Below, one piece after another: positions 43,076 to 53,367 of a stretch of DNA of 64,000 bases; the first letter of the stretch is position 1; each line of letters begins with the position of its first letter. Origin of the DNA: Microbacterium sp. MF43. Lineage in GTDB: Bacteria; Actinomycetota; Actinomycetes; Actinomycetales; Microbacteriaceae. The notes beneath the pieces were generated by a model, which worked only from the letters and a program-made list of their open reading frames with translations, did no database searches and was not told the DNA's origin. The translations under genes were made by a program, and so were the position numbers. Location: assembly GCF_012847295.1 (NCBI RefSeq), contig NZ_JABBDY010000001.1, forward strand, positions 372,001 to 436,000, written 5' to 3'.

Positions 43076-45042
43076 GCGGCGGTTTCGATCCCCTCGTCCC
43101 GCGCGAGCTGGACCGCCCGACGGAGGTGCCGCTCCGCGCGGACGTGACCGACGGGCCGGGTGCCGAGCTGCTCGATGACGCGAAGATCTTCGCCGCGCCT
43201 GCGGATCGCTCGCAGCTCGGTCAGTGGCGACGGCAGCTGGATGCCTGGCGGCGTGGGGCGCTCGCCCGTTACGGTGCTCCCTCCCGGTACGACGATGCGG
43301 CGTCCGCGTGGGCGAGCCGCTGCTTCACGGTGGCGCAGGTCTGGCTCTGGGATGAGCTCTTCTTCGATGCCGACGCACAGCGCTTCACGCCGGATCGCTT
43401 CCTCGACGATGCGCGGGAGCGCTTCGGAGGCCTCGACGGCGTCGTGCTGTGGCACGCCTATCCGGTGATCGGGATCGACGACCGCAATCAGTGGGACTTC
43501 TACGACGTGCCCGGTCTTCCCGAGGCGGCGGCCGCGCTGCACGACGCGGGGGTGCGGGTGTTCGTCGACTACAACCCGTGGGACACCGGGACGCGCAGGA
43601 GCGGCGATGATGCCCACGAGCTCGCCGAGGTGATCCGGCGGCTGGGCGCGGACGGGGTGTTCCTCGACACGCTCAAGAACGCCGATCCCGAGTTCGTCAC
43701 CGCCCTGGATCGCGCCCGGCCGGGGATCGGACTGGAAGGCGAGTCGAAGCTCGCGACCGCCCGCATCGCCGATCACACGCTGTCGTGGGCGCAGTGGTTC
43801 GCCGACACCACGCCCCCTGGTGTCCTTCGGGCGCACCTGTTCGAGCGGCGGCACATGCAGCATCACATCCGTCGGTGGCACCGTGACCACTCGGACGAGC
43901 TGATCTCGGCCTGGCTCAACGGCGTGGGCGTGATGGTCTGGGAAGTCGTCTTCGGCGCGTGGGTGGGGTGGAACGCCCGGGACGCCGCCACTCTGCGTCG
44001 CATGCTCCCGGTTCAGCGCCGCCTGCACCGCTGGCTCGTCGAGGGCGAATGGACGCCGCTCGCCGTGTGCGAGCCGACCGGCCTCGTCGGATCGGAGTTC
44101 GTTCTCGACGGGGTTGCGCTGGTGCTGCTCGCCAACACATCCGAGGTCGACCTGACCTACGAGCCCGACGGCCCCGGCGCGACGATCCTCCTCACCGACG
44201 ACGGACGATCCGGCGCGGAGCCGACGGGAGTCGCGGTACCCGCCCGCGGCGTGGCCGCCGTCCTGCGCGTATCGCAGGGTGCGCCCGAGCCGGCCGGCAT
44301 CGACGAGCTCCGCGCCGAGCTCGCCGGCCGCCTCCATGACGCGGACGCCTCGTTCCCGCATCGCCGAGCGAGCCGCCTCGCCCCGCCGGCGTGGCAGGGG
44401 CCGACCGCGGATGCCGGCACCCGCACGGCCCTCCAGGAGGATGCCCTCGTGCTGGAGCCGGGGGAGCGGGTCATCACGGTCCGCTACCGCCAGCGAGAGA
44501 CGGGCATGTACGAGGGCGCGCCGTACGTCGACGAGTGGAAGCCGTTGCCGCCGCGCCTGCACGACCAGCGCACGCTGGAACGGGTCGTCGAGCTCGCCGG
44601 CCGCGTCCGGGTTGCCGCGCGAGAGGTGTCGGTCGCCGAGTACGCCGCGTTCCTCGCCGCGATCGGCGAGCCGGCAGACGCCGTCGAGGGAGCTGCCGAG
44701 GCGCCCGCGACCGCGGTGACCTTCGCTCGCGCGCGCCAGTACGCGGCGTGGGCGGGCGGCAGACTGCCGACGGAGGATGAGTGGCAGCTCGCCGCGGCCG
44801 CCCGCGGTTTCGAACGGCGATCACCGGCCGTCTGGAACTGGACCGAGTCTGAGCACAGCGACGGGCGTACGCGTTTCGTGATGCTCAAGGGCGGAGCCGA
44901 TCACCTCGCCGAGGAGTCCGACTGGTACTTCGACGGCGGGGTGCGGCATCCGGAATTCTCCGCGAAGCTCCTGCTGCCCGGCCTGGGCGTGGACGCATCG
45001 TCGTCGATCGGCTTCCGGATCTGCTGGACGGATGCCTCGTGA
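43072..45042 (+). CDS. Glycosidase-like barrel fused to SUMF1/FGE fold domain
   Basis: The 656-residue protein has two parts. Residues 1-430 look like an (alpha/beta)8 hydrolase: GLDGVVLWHAYPVIGIDDRN, VRVFVDYNPWDTGTRRSGDD, LGADGVFLDTLKNADPEF and GIGLEGESKLATARI, where Asp and Glu at strand ends could be catalytic. A beta-sandwich follows to about 440. The C-terminal part is a SUMF1/FGE domain (REVSVAEYAAFLAAIGEP, GRLPTEDEWQLAAAARGF, end GFRICW) that lacks the copper-binding Cys pair, so it probably binds substrate. ATG 43072 overlaps the kinase stop. The enzyme may open the sugar conjugate before or after the ARH step; inferred. Confidence 0.75.
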   Translation: MSGGFDPLVPRELDRPTEVPLRADVTDGPGAELLDDAKIFAAPADRSQLGQWRRQLDAWRRGALARYGAPSRYDDAASAWASRCFTVAQVWLWDELFFDADAQRFTPDRFLDDARERFGGLDGVVLWHAYPVIGIDDRNQWDFYDVPGLPEAAAALHDAGVRVFVDYNPWDTGTRRSGDDAHELAEVIRRLGADGVFLDTLKNADPEFVTALDRARPGIGLEGESKLATARIADHTLSWAQWFADTTPPGVLRAHLFERRHMQHHIRRWHRDHSDELISAWLNGVGVMVWEVVFGAWVGWNARDAATLRRMLPVQRRLHRWLVEGEWTPLAVCEPTGLVGSEFVLDGVALVLLANTSEVDLTYEPDGPGATILLTDDGRSGAEPTGVAVPARGVAAVLRVSQGAPEPAGIDELRAELAGRLHDADASFPHRRASRLAPPAWQGPTADAGTRTALQEDALVLEPGERVITVRYRQRETGMYEGAPYVDEWKPLPPRLHDQRTLERVVELAGRVRVAAREVSVAEYAAFLAAIGEPADAVEGAAEAPATAVTFARARQYAAWAGGRLPTEDEWQLAAAARGFERRSPAVWNWTESEHSDGRTRFVMLKGGADHLAEESDWYFDGGVRHPEFSAKLLLPGLGVDASSSIGFRICWTDAS

Positions 45043-46226
45043 GCGCGCTCGAGGGACTGATCATCGTCGACCTGTCGACCCTGTTCGCGGGCCCCATGGC
45101 CGCGATGCACCTGGGCGACATGGGGGCGACCGTCATCAAGGTCGAGCACCCGACACGCCCCGATCCCGCACGCGGGCACGGACCGTCCAAGGATGGCCAC
45201 AACCTGTGGTGGAAGACGCTGGGGCGCAATAAGCGGACGCTCGCGCTCGACCTGCACACCGACGGCGGCCGGATGGCGCTGCTGAGGCTGGCGGAGAGGG
45301 CAGACGTCATCATCGAGAACTTCCGCCCGGGCACCCTCGAGCGGTGGGGGCTGGGGTACGACGCTCTGTCGGCCCGCAATCCCCGCCTCGTGCTCGCCCG
45401 CGTCACCGGCTTCGGGCAGATCGGCCCGTACCGCTCCCGACCGGGCTTCGGGACGCTCGCGGAGGCGATGAGCGGATTCGCCGCCATGACCGGTGAGCCG
45501 GATGGTCCGCCGGTCCTTCCTCCGTTCGGCCTGGCCGACGGAATCGCCTCGCTGACGACCGCGTATGCGGTGATGGTCGCGCTGCACGCGCGGGGCCGCA
45601 CGGGGATCGGGCAGGAGGTCGACGTGGCGATCGTCGAGCCCATGCTGGCGATGCTCGGACCGCAGGTCACGCGATGGGATCAGCTGGGCACGGTTCAGCC
45701 CCGCACCGGCAATCGCTCGGCCAACAACGCCCCCCGCAACACGTACCGCACGGCGGACGGGTCATGGGTGGCCGTCTCGACCAGCGCACAGTCGATCGCG
45801 GAGCGGGTCATGCGACTCGTGGGGCGGCCCGAGTTCGTCGACGAGCCGTGGTTCGCGACCGGCGCGGGCCGCGCCGAACACGCCGACGAGCTCGACGAGG
45901 CGGTGGGCTCGTGGATCGCACAGCGACCCAGAGCCGAGGTCCTCGCCGCCTTCGACGAGGCGGAGGCGGCCATCGCTCCCGTCTACGACGCCCGAGACAT
46001 CGTGTCGGACCCGCAGTTCGCGGCGCTGGGCACCATTCACGCCATAGATGACCCCGACCTCGGTCCGATGAAGATGCAGGGGCCGCTGTTCCGGCTGTCC
46101 GCCGACGCGCCGGTGATCGACTTCACCGGCCGGGCGCACGGTGCGGACACCGACGCACTGCTCGCCGAACTCGGCTACTCCGACGACGAGATCCGCGCAC
46201 TCCGTGACGAGGGAGCCATCGCATGA
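45039..46226 (+). CDS. CaiB/BaiF class III CoA-transferase
   Basis: The 395-residue enzyme has the family III layout: LIIVDLSTLFAGPMAAMHLG, DMGATVIKVEHPTRPDPARG, NKRTLALDLHTDGGRMALL, ADVIIENFRPGTLERWGLGYD, and the catalytic Asp expected near GSWVAVS-TSA in the NNAPRNTYRTADGSWVAVST region. It moves CoA between a donor such as succinyl-CoA and a carboxylic acid. GTG 45039 overlaps the previous stop and its own stop overlaps the lyase gene. Its product should be the substrate of that lyase, and sucCD just downstream can supply succinyl-CoA. Confidence 0.9.
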   Translation: MSALEGLIIVDLSTLFAGPMAAMHLGDMGATVIKVEHPTRPDPARGHGPSKDGHNLWWKTLGRNKRTLALDLHTDGGRMALLRLAERADVIIENFRPGTLERWGLGYDALSARNPRLVLARVTGFGQIGPYRSRPGFGTLAEAMSGFAAMTGEPDGPPVLPPFGLADGIASLTTAYAVMVALHARGRTGIGQEVDVAIVEPMLAMLGPQVTRWDQLGTVQPRTGNRSANNAPRNTYRTADGSWVAVSTSAQSIAERVMRLVGRPEFVDEPWFATGAGRAEHADELDEAVGSWIAQRPRAEVLAAFDEAEAAIAPVYDARDIVSDPQFAALGTIHAIDDPDLGPMKMQGPLFRLSADAPVIDFTGRAHGADTDALLAELGYSDDEIRALRDEGAIA

Positions 46227-47053
46227 CCATTCCCCTCACCGCGCTCTATGTGCCGGGCGACCGGGAGGATCGCGTGGCGAAGGCGCTCGCGTCGCAAGCC
46301 GACATCGTCATCGTCGACCTCGAGGACGCCGTCGCACCGCGGCGGAAGGACGACGCGCGCTCGGTCCTCGCGGTCCTGAGCCGACCCCGGAGTCAGCGGG
46401 TGCAGGTTCGGGTCAACGTCGAGGGATCGCCATGGCATGCCGCCGACGTCGCTGCTGTCGCCGGCCTGGAGCACGAGGTCGGCATCCGCCTTCCCAAGGT
46501 CGAGTCGGCCGCGACCGTCGCAGCGGTCGCGGAGCGCGCGCCCGATCGGGAGGTCCACGCGTTGATCGAGTCTGCGCTCGGAGTCGAGCACGCCTTCGCG
46601 ATCGCTGCCGCCGGTGCGGCCACGCTGGCCCTCGGAGAGGCGGACCTGCGCTCGCAGCTCGGGCTCCCATCCGGCGAGGCCGGAGAGCCTGGGCTCCTGT
46701 GGTCGCGTTCGCGCCTGGTCACGGCAGCCGCCGCCGCGGGGCTTCCCGCGCCGATGATGAGCGTCTACGCCGATGTGTCCGACCTCGAAGGCCTGGCCGC
46801 CAGCTGCGCGCGCGGTCGAGCGCTGGGGTTCGTCGGACGGACGGCCATCCATCCGCGGCAGCTCCCGGTGATCGAGCGGGCCTTCATCCCCTCGACCGAC
46901 GAGGTCGCCCGCGCGCAGGAGATCGTCTCCCGCGTGGGGTCGGCCCTCGAGGACGACAACGGCACGGTCGTCCTCGAGGACGGCACGTTCCTCGACGTGG
47001 CGATGGTCCAGGCAGCGCGCCGAACGCTCCAGCTCGCCGAGCGCGCCAGCTGA
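46223..47053 (+). CDS. HpcH/HpaI-fold CoA-ester lyase (CitE-like)
   Basis: The 276-residue protein has the CitE/malyl-CoA lyase features: [40 protein letters not shown] (the DLEDAV metal/CoA motif), [34 protein letters not shown] and [13 protein letters not shown]. Enzymes of this type split malyl-, citramalyl- or citryl-CoA to acetyl-CoA plus an oxo acid. It is too short to be citrate lyase beta subunit complex-type and has no CitD/CitF partner; with the CoA-transferase it forms a two-step acid degradation module. Last gene of the operon. Confidence 0.88.
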   Translation: MTIPLTALYVPGDREDRVAKALASQADIVIVDLEDAVAPRRKDDARSVLAVLSRPRSQRVQVRVNVEGSPWHAADVAAVAGLEHEVGIRLPKVESAATVAAVAERAPDREVHALIESALGVEHAFAIAAAGAATLALGEADLRSQLGLPSGEAGEPGLLWSRSRLVTAAAAAGLPAPMMSVYADVSDLEGLAASCARGRALGFVGRTAIHPRQLPVIERAFIPSTDEVARAQEIVSRVGSALEDDNGTVVLEDGTFLDVAMVQAARRTLQLAERAS

Positions 47054-47121
47054 CCCGTCCGCGCGCGCTCCCCCGCCGCGGCGGCGCGTCGCTGCGGTCG
47101 GGAGCGCCCAGCAAGCGGTAG

Positions 47122-47127
47122 TAGGCT
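47122..47127 (+). promoter_or_regulatory. Probable -10 box TAGGCT of sucCD
   Basis: TAGGCT lies 15 bases before the sucCD palindrome, so the palindrome would overlap the first transcribed bases, a position typical of a repressor site. Confidence 0.4.
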
Positions 47128-47141
47128 GGGGGACTGGTCGA

Positions 47142-47159
47142 TATCTCGACGTCGAGACG
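47142..47159. promoter_or_regulatory. Palindrome upstream of sucC shared with icd
   Basis: TATCTCGA-CG-TCGAGACG has the arms TCTCGA/TCGAGA in perfect symmetry. The icd promoter has the related TATCTCGA-TG-TCGAGATA at 63685-63702. Both genes are in the TCA cycle, which suggests a common regulator. Confidence 0.65.
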
Positions 47160-47207
47160 CTTTTCGCGTCATCCCACCCCCATTCGCCACCTGCGAAGGA
47201 ATTCACT

Positions 47208-48371
47208 GTGGATCTGTACGAGTACCAGGCACGAGACCTTTTCGAGAAGTACGAGGTGCCGGTGCTCGCCGGCATCGTCGCCGACACCCCTGAGGAGGTG
47301 CGGGCGGCCGCCGAGAAGATCGGCGGCGTCGTCGTCGTCAAGGCCCAGGTCAAGACCGGTGGCCGCGGCAAGGCCGGCGGCGTCAAGGTCGCGAAGACGC
47401 CCGACGAGGCATACGAGGCCGCGAAGGCGATCCTCGGCCTCGACATCAAGGGCCACGTCGTCAAGCGCGTCATGGTCGCGCAGGGCGCGCGCATCGACAA
47501 GGAGTACTACTTCTCGGTGCTGCTCGACCGCGCGAACCGCTCCTACCTCTCGCTGTGCAGCGTCGAGGGCGGCATGGAGATCGAGGAGCTCGCCGTCGAG
47601 CGCCCCGAGGCCCTCGCCCGCGTGAACGTCGACCCGCTGACGGGCATCGACAAGCAGAAGGCCGTCGAGATCGCCGAGGCGGCCGGATTCGACGCGGCGC
47701 TCGTCGACAAGGTGAGCGACGTCTTCGTGAAGCTCTACAGCGTCTACAAGGGCGAGGACGCCACGCTCGTCGAGGTCAACCCGCTCATCCTGTCGGAGGA
47801 CGGCGAGATCATCGCCCTCGACGGCAAGGTCTCGCTCGACGAGAACGCCGACTTCCGTCACGCCGGTCACGCGCTGCTGGAAGACAAGGCCGCGGCCGAC
47901 CCGCTCGAGGCGAAGGCCAAGGAGAACGATCTCAACTACGTCAAGCTGGACGGCGAGGTCGGCGTCATCGGCAACGGTGCGGGCCTCGTCATGTCGACGC
48001 TCGACGTCGTCGCGTACGCCGGCGAGAACCACGGTGGCGTCAAGCCCGCGAACTTCCTCGACATCGGCGGCGGTGCGTCCGCCGAGGTCATGGCCGCGGG
48101 CCTCGACGTGATCCTGGGCGACCCGCAGGTCAAGTCGGTCTTCGTCAATGTGTTCGGCGGCATCACCGCCTGCGACGCCGTGGCCAAGGGCATCGTCGGC
48201 GCGCTCGCCGAGCTCGGCTCCTCGGCCTCGAAGCCGCTCGTCGTGCGCCTCGACGGCAACAAGGTCGAGGAGGGCCGCGCGATCCTCCGTGACGCGAACC
48301 ACCCGCTGGTGACGCTCGCCGAGACCATGGACGAGGGCGCCGACAAGGCCGCCGAGCTCGCGAACGCCTGA
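47208..48371 (+). CDS. sucC: Succinyl-CoA ligase (ADP-forming) beta subunit
   Basis: The 387-residue subunit has the ATP-grasp domain starting [60 protein letters not shown], the grip [20 protein letters not shown] and the CoA/succinate loop [18 protein letters not shown], all as in SucC. It works with SucD to make succinate, ATP and CoA from succinyl-CoA. GTG 47208 has GAAGGA upstream. It follows the CoA-transferase/lyase operon by 154 bases and has its own operator, so it is regulated separately. Confidence 0.97.
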   Translation: MDLYEYQARDLFEKYEVPVLAGIVADTPEEVRAAAEKIGGVVVVKAQVKTGGRGKAGGVKVAKTPDEAYEAAKAILGLDIKGHVVKRVMVAQGARIDKEYYFSVLLDRANRSYLSLCSVEGGMEIEELAVERPEALARVNVDPLTGIDKQKAVEIAEAAGFDAALVDKVSDVFVKLYSVYKGEDATLVEVNPLILSEDGEIIALDGKVSLDENADFRHAGHALLEDKAAADPLEAKAKENDLNYVKLDGEVGVIGNGAGLVMSTLDVVAYAGENHGGVKPANFLDIGGGASAEVMAAGLDVILGDPQVKSVFVNVFGGITACDAVAKGIVGALAELGSSASKPLVVRLDGNKVEEGRAILRDANHPLVTLAETMDEGADKAAELANA

Positions 48372-49304
<933 letters not shown>

Positions 49305-49321
49305 TCGGTCCGCGACGTTCG

Positions 49322-49350
49322 AGAGGGCTCCGCTTCGGCGGGGCCCTCTT
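49322..49350 (+). terminator. Rho-independent-type terminator after sucD
   Basis: AGAGGGCTCCGC-TTCG-GCGGGGCCCTCT forms an almost complete hairpin with a TTCG loop. The T run is short (TT), as is usual for GC-rich actinobacteria. Confidence 0.75.
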
Positions 49351-49400
49351 CGCATGCGCCGGTCGCGGGGACGAGCATCCGCACGTGCGTCGTGCGCCGG

Positions 49401-49472
49401 GCATCCGTCGTCCGCGTGCGCCCTCGGTGGGGGCATCCGTCGTCCGTGTGCGCCCTCGGTGTGGGCATCCGT
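49401..49472. repeat. 32-bp tandem repeat, 2.3 copies
   Basis: GCATCCGTCGTCCG begins at 49401, 49433 and (partly) 49465, a period of 32 bases. Units share GTGCGCCCTCGGTG and differ at a few places. It lies in the 349-base gap between sucD and the deazaflavin-dependent gene, which otherwise holds only the stem-loop repeat at 49484-49547. Confidence 0.8.
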
Positions 49473-49483
49473 CCACACGAACT

Positions 49484-49547
49484 GCGCAGAATCGCGCCGA
49501 ACTCGCAGATTCTGCGGCGGTGGCTGTGTTCTGCGCGCGATTCTGCG
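49484..49547. repeat. Stem-loop repeat TTCGCAGAATCGCGC family, copy B
   Basis: CGCAGAATCGCGC (49485-49497) and GCGCGATTCTGCG (49535-49547) are exact reverse complements around 37 bases that again contain CGCAGATTCTGCG, a small palindrome. It is related to copies at 13276-13350 and 55623-55697. Confidence 0.75.
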
Positions 49548-49641
49548 AAGTACGCGACGGATGCTGGGGCAGCAGTCGCCGCGAAGTAGCCGACGGAGGC
49601 CGCGGCGGGGGCGGCCGCGCCGAGGGGGCCCACGCGCGGGT

Positions 49642-49647
49642 TAGCCT
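49642..49647 (+). promoter_or_regulatory. -10 hexamer TAGCCT, leaderless start
   Basis: TAGCCT is six bases before ATG 49654; there is no ribosome-binding site. Confidence 0.55.
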
Positions 49648-49653
49648 GAGGGC

Positions 49654-50094
49654 ATGCCGTTGACCGGGGAGTACAAGCCGTCCACGTCCGCCTGGGCCCG
49701 CAAGCAGGCGGAGGCCTTCGAGGCCTCGAACGGGCAGAAGGCCAACACGCTGCGCGGCGTGCCGATCGTCGTGGTGACGTCGGTCGGCGCGAAGAGCGGA
49801 GGCCTGCGAAAGACCCCGCTCATGCGCGTCGAGCACGAGGGGCGCTACCTCGCCGTCGCGTCGAAGGGCGGCGACCCCGAGCCGCCGAACTGGTACTGGA
49901 ACATCCGCAAGAACCCGCACGTCGAGCTGCAGGACGGTGCCGTCAAGCGCGACTACACCGCCCGCGAGCTGTCGGGAGATGAGCGTGCCCAATGGTGGGC
50001 GCGTGCCGTCGAGGTCTGGCCGGACTACGACAACTACCAGGCCAAGACCGAGCGTCAGATCGCGGTCTTCCTGCTCGAGCCGAACGAGGACTGA
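49654..50094 (+). CDS. Deazaflavin(F420)-dependent nitroreductase-family protein
   Basis: The 146-residue protein matches the DDN family: [40 protein letters not shown] and [20 protein letters not shown] are the cofactor-binding split-barrel motifs. Members use reduced F420 to reduce quinones or nitro compounds at the membrane. The leaderless start and the strong hairpin at the end show a single-gene unit. Which substrate it reduces is unknown. Confidence 0.93.
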   Translation: MPLTGEYKPSTSAWARKQAEAFEASNGQKANTLRGVPIVVVTSVGAKSGGLRKTPLMRVEHEGRYLAVASKGGDPEPPNWYWNIRKNPHVELQDGAVKRDYTARELSGDERAQWWARAVEVWPDYDNYQAKTERQIAVFLLEPNED

Positions 50095-50131
50095 GAAGAG
50101 CGGATGCCCCGGCCGAGGCATCCGCTCTTCT
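50094..50131 (+). terminator. Terminator hairpin with 15-bp perfect stem
   Basis: AGAAGAGCGGATGCC and GGCATCCGCTCTTCT pair perfectly around CCGGCCGA. It begins at the last base of the DDN-family gene's TGA stop. Confidence 0.85.
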
Positions 50132-50225
50132 GGTGACGCTGTGCGGGGCGCCTGCTGATCCGCGAGACCTCGGCTCACGTGCCGAGCCGCGATCGAACAG
50201 ATGAGCCGACGAAGCCCGCCGGAAA

Positions 50226-51695
50226 TCAGCCGGCGAGCATCGTCTCGAGAGGTCCGCGCGCGAAGTACAGCACGAAGCCGGCGGCGACCACCCACAGCAG
50301 CGGGCTGATCTCCTTCGCCTTGCCCGACAGCGATCGCACGACGACCCACGCGATGAAGCCGGCGCCGATCCCGTTCGCGATCGAGTAGGTGAGCGGCATG
50401 ACCGTGATCGCCAGGAACACCGGCAGCAGCACCGAGAAGTCGGTGAAGTCGATGTACTTGATCTGCGCCATCATGAGCGCGCCGACGATGACCAGGGCTG
50501 AGGCCGCGACCTCGCTCGGCACGATCGACACGAGCGGGGTGAAGAACATCGCAACCAGGAACAGCGCGCCCGTGACGACGTTCGCGAAGCCTGTGCGGGC
50601 GCCCTCGCCGATGCCGGCGCCCGACTCGATGAACACGGTGTTCGATGACGCCGAGGCGTAACCGCCTGCGACCGCGCCGACACCCTCGACGATCAGCGCC
50701 GACTTGATGCGGGGGAAGTCGCCCTTCGCATCGGCGAGGCCGGCCTCCTTGGACAGGCCCGTCATGGTGCCCATCGCGTCGAAGAAGTTCGTGAACACGA
50801 GGGTGAAGACGAGCATGAGTGCCGCGAGCACGCCGATGCGCTCGAACGATCCGAGCGAGACCTGGCCGATGAGCGACAGGTCCGGAATGCTCACGAGCGA
50901 CGCCGGCAGCTCGGGGACCGACAGGCCCCAGCCGCCGGGGTTGACCTCGTCGCCCTCGAACTTCGGGCCGATGTTCCAGATCGCCTCGACGATCACGGCG
51001 ACGACCGTGCCGGTCACCAGGCCGATGAGGATGCCGCCCTTGACCTTGCGTGCGACGAGGATGCCGGTCAGCAGCAGGGTGAACACGAAGATCAGCGTCG
51101 GAACGGTCGCGACCGAGCCGTTGATGCCCAGGCCGACGGGAGGCGACGACGCGCCGGTCGACGTGACGAATCCCGCATCGACGAAGCCGATGAACGCGAT
51201 GAACAGGCCGATGCCGACCGTGATCGCGAGCTTCAGCTGGATCGGCACGGCGTCGAAGATCATGCGCCGCAGACCGGTGGCCGCCAGCAGCACGATGATG
51301 AGGCCGTTGATCACGACGAGCCCCATCGCCTCGGGCCACGTGACCTGGCCGACGACGGCGACGGCGAGGAACGAGTTGATGCCCAGGCCCGCCGCGAACG
51401 CGAACGGCAGGCGCGTCACGAGACCGAACAGCACCGTCATGACGCCCGCGGTGAGGGCGGTGACCGCGGCGACCTGCGTGAAGCCGAGGGTGTTGCCGTC
51501 GACGTCGACCCCGCTGGAGAGGATGATCGGGTTCAGGATGACGATGTAGGCCATCGTCACGAAGGTGACGACACCGCCGCGCACCTCGGCGCCGACGCTG
51601 GAACCGCGTCGGGTGATCTCGAAGAATCGGTCGAAGCCGTTGCGGGGCTCGGGCGTTTCGGCGGTGTCGACTGCGGGCGACGGGGCTGTGCTCAT
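50226..51695 (-). CDS. NCS2-family purine permease (AzgA/xanthine-uracil type)
   Basis: The 489-residue transporter has the NCS2/AzgA features: TFVTMAYIVILNPIILSSGV near residue 50, ALTAGVMTVLFGLVTRLPFA, GINSFLAVAVVGQVTWPEAM and GFANVVTGALFLVAMFFTPL. About 12-14 helices are visible. AzgA-type members take up hypoxanthine, adenine or guanine with protons. It is divergent from DUF6350-purN-purH with a 123-base spacer; salvage and synthesis may be coordinated. GGAGGT precedes the ATG. Confidence 0.92.
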   Translation of the reverse strand: MSTAPSPAVDTAETPEPRNGFDRFFEITRRGSSVGAEVRGGVVTFVTMAYIVILNPIILSSGVDVDGNTLGFTQVAAVTALTAGVMTVLFGLVTRLPFAFAAGLGINSFLAVAVVGQVTWPEAMGLVVINGLIIVLLAATGLRRMIFDAVPIQLKLAITVGIGLFIAFIGFVDAGFVTSTGASSPPVGLGINGSVATVPTLIFVFTLLLTGILVARKVKGGILIGLVTGTVVAVIVEAIWNIGPKFEGDEVNPGGWGLSVPELPASLVSIPDLSLIGQVSLGSFERIGVLAALMLVFTLVFTNFFDAMGTMTGLSKEAGLADAKGDFPRIKSALIVEGVGAVAGGYASASSNTVFIESGAGIGEGARTGFANVVTGALFLVAMFFTPLVSIVPSEVAASALVIVGALMMAQIKYIDFTDFSVLLPVFLAITVMPLTYSIANGIGAGFIAWVVVRSLSGKAKEISPLLWVVAAGFVLYFARGPLETMLAG

Positions 51696-51818
51696 GAATG
51701 ACCTCCGCAGAAGACGTTAGTGCCCGTCGGGCCGGTCGAACGCCTCGGATCCGGATGCCGCGACCAGCCGGTCCGTCGCCCGCAACGCGGCGTCGGCCGT
51801 AGGTAGGGTCGAAGTCGC

Positions 51819-53363
51819 ATGCATCGCCTCACCGTCGCCCTCCTCGCCGCCGTCGACGCCGCCATCGCGGTGGCCGTCGGAATCGCGGCGACCCTCGCCC
51901 CGCTGACCCTGCTGTGGGTGTTCGGGCTCGGCGAGAGCGCGGACTGGAACGCGCTGTGGCCCGCGGCGGTGACCGCGTGGCAGTTCGGGAACCTGGTGCC
52001 GATGCTCGTCACGCTCCCCGCCGGGTACATCGCCGCCGTGGGGATCGACCCGGCGGCGGCATCCTTCACGCTCTCGCTCTGCCCGCTCGCGTTCGCCGCG
52101 TTCACCGCGATCTTCGCCGCGCGCTCGGGCATCCGCGCCTCGCGGGCAGAGGCGTGGGCGACCGGGGTGGGCACCGGTGCCGTGGTGTTCATCGCCCTCG
52201 CCGCGCTCGCGGGCTTCACCGGCCAGAACCTCCTCGCCGATACCGAGCTGTGGCAGGCGATCCTCTTCCCGACCCTGGTGTTCGCCCTCCCCGCCCTCGT
52301 GGCCGCCGTCGTCACCGAATGGCGCGAAGCCGGGGCGGGTGCGATCGCGCGCCTGCGCGATCGCGTCGAGGCCGCGCCCCACGGCTGGGGCGAGGTTCCC
52401 TCTCTCACGGCGCGCGGCACCGCGGTCGTCCTGGTCGGACTCATCGGCCTGGGCGCACTGCTCACGGCTGCGGCCCTGCTGCTGCGGGGCGCCGACGTCA
52501 TCGCGCTGTTCCAGGCGGGCAACGTCGACGGCCTCGGCGCGACGGTGATGACCCTCGCGCAGCTGGCGTATCTGCCCACGATGGCGGTGTGGGGCATGGC
52601 CTTCGCGGCGGGACCCGGCGTCGTCCTCGGTGACGGCGGAGCCGTCTCGCCGTCCGGCACCCAGGTCGGCGTGGTGCCGGGCATCCCGATCCTCGGCGCG
52701 CTGCCGGAGTCGACGTCGCCGTGGCTGCTCCTGCTCGCGCTCGTGCCGGTGGCGCTCGGCGCGTTCGCCGGGTGGATCGCCCGCTCGCGGCTGGTGGCGG
52801 GGCATCCGCCGCCGGCGCGTGATCGGACCGCGTCCGGCGCCGACGGAGAGTACGAGGTGGTGCTTCCGGGGCTTCTCGCGCAGGCTCCCATCGCCGACGT
52901 GCGCGAGGACGGCACGTCCGACCACGACCCGTTCGGCGCCCGGCTGGTCGTCGCCGCGGGGATCGCCGTGCTGTCCGGCGCCGGAGCAGCGCTCCTCTGC
53001 GCTGTCGCGTCGGGATCGATGGGTCCGGGCCGTCTCGCCTTCGTCGGACCCGAGGCGGGGCCTGTGGCGCTGGCCGTCGGCCTCGAGGTGCTCGTGGGTG
53101 CGGCGATCCTGCTGCTGCTGCCGAGGGGTGCGCGCGGGCGTGCCGACGATCGGAGCGGAGCCCGTTCGGTGGACCGATGGCGGGCTCCGGATGCCCGGGC
53201 ACCCAGGTCGGAGACCGATCCGGGGCGCGATCGAGCCGACGCCGAATCGCCCGCCGACAGCGGGCCGGGGGAGCGGTGGCCGGCTCCGGATGCCTCACCC
53301 GACCTCTCAGAGACCCTCGACCTGGGGCCGCGCGGGGCCGAGCCCCGGGCGCCGCTAGACTGA
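51819..53363 (+). CDS. DUF6350 membrane protein (PerM-like, next to purN)
   Basis: The 514-residue protein has about ten to twelve hydrophobic segments, from [20 protein letters not shown] to [20 protein letters not shown], and a charged, disordered C-terminal tail (from about residue 430) rich in Arg, Asp and Pro. Its constant place before purN and purH in actinobacteria identifies it as DUF6350, linked in some reports to cell division or permease functions; the role is not established. TAGGGT lies nine bases before the ATG. Confidence 0.85.
   Translation: MHRLTVALLAAVDAAIAVAVGIAATLAPLTLLWVFGLGESADWNALWPAAVTAWQFGNLVPMLVTLPAGYIAAVGIDPAAASFTLSLCPLAFAAFTAIFAARSGIRASRAEAWATGVGTGAVVFIALAALAGFTGQNLLADTELWQAILFPTLVFALPALVAAVVTEWREAGAGAIARLRDRVEAAPHGWGEVPSLTARGTAVVLVGLIGLGALLTAAALLLRGADVIALFQAGNVDGLGATVMTLAQLAYLPTMAVWGMAFAAGPGVVLGDGGAVSPSGTQVGVVPGIPILGALPESTSPWLLLLALVPVALGAFAGWIARSRLVAGHPPPARDRTASGADGEYEVVLPGLLAQAPIADVREDGTSDHDPFGARLVVAAGIAVLSGAGAALLCAVASGSMGPGRLAFVGPEAGPVALAVGLEVLVGAAILLLLPRGARGRADDRSGARSVDRWRAPDARAPRSETDPGRDRADAESPADSGPGERWPAPDASPDLSETLDLGPRGAEPRAPLD
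53356..53361 (+). promoter_or_regulatory. -10 hexamer TAGACT, possible internal leaderless promoter of purN
   Basis: TAGACT overlaps the stop region of the DUF6350 gene and ends six bases before GTG 53368, so purN-purH may also be transcribed alone. Confidence 0.45.
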
Positions 53364-53367
53364 GCGG

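Noticed and set aside
46223-47053. Citrate lyase beta subunit of a citrate fermentation complex
   Set aside because: No CitD, CitF or accessory genes are present; a stand-alone CoA-ester lyase is more likely.
49401-49472. Possible CRISPR-like repeat with 32-bp period
   Set aside because: The whole period is repeated, without unique spacers, and only about 2.3 copies exist.
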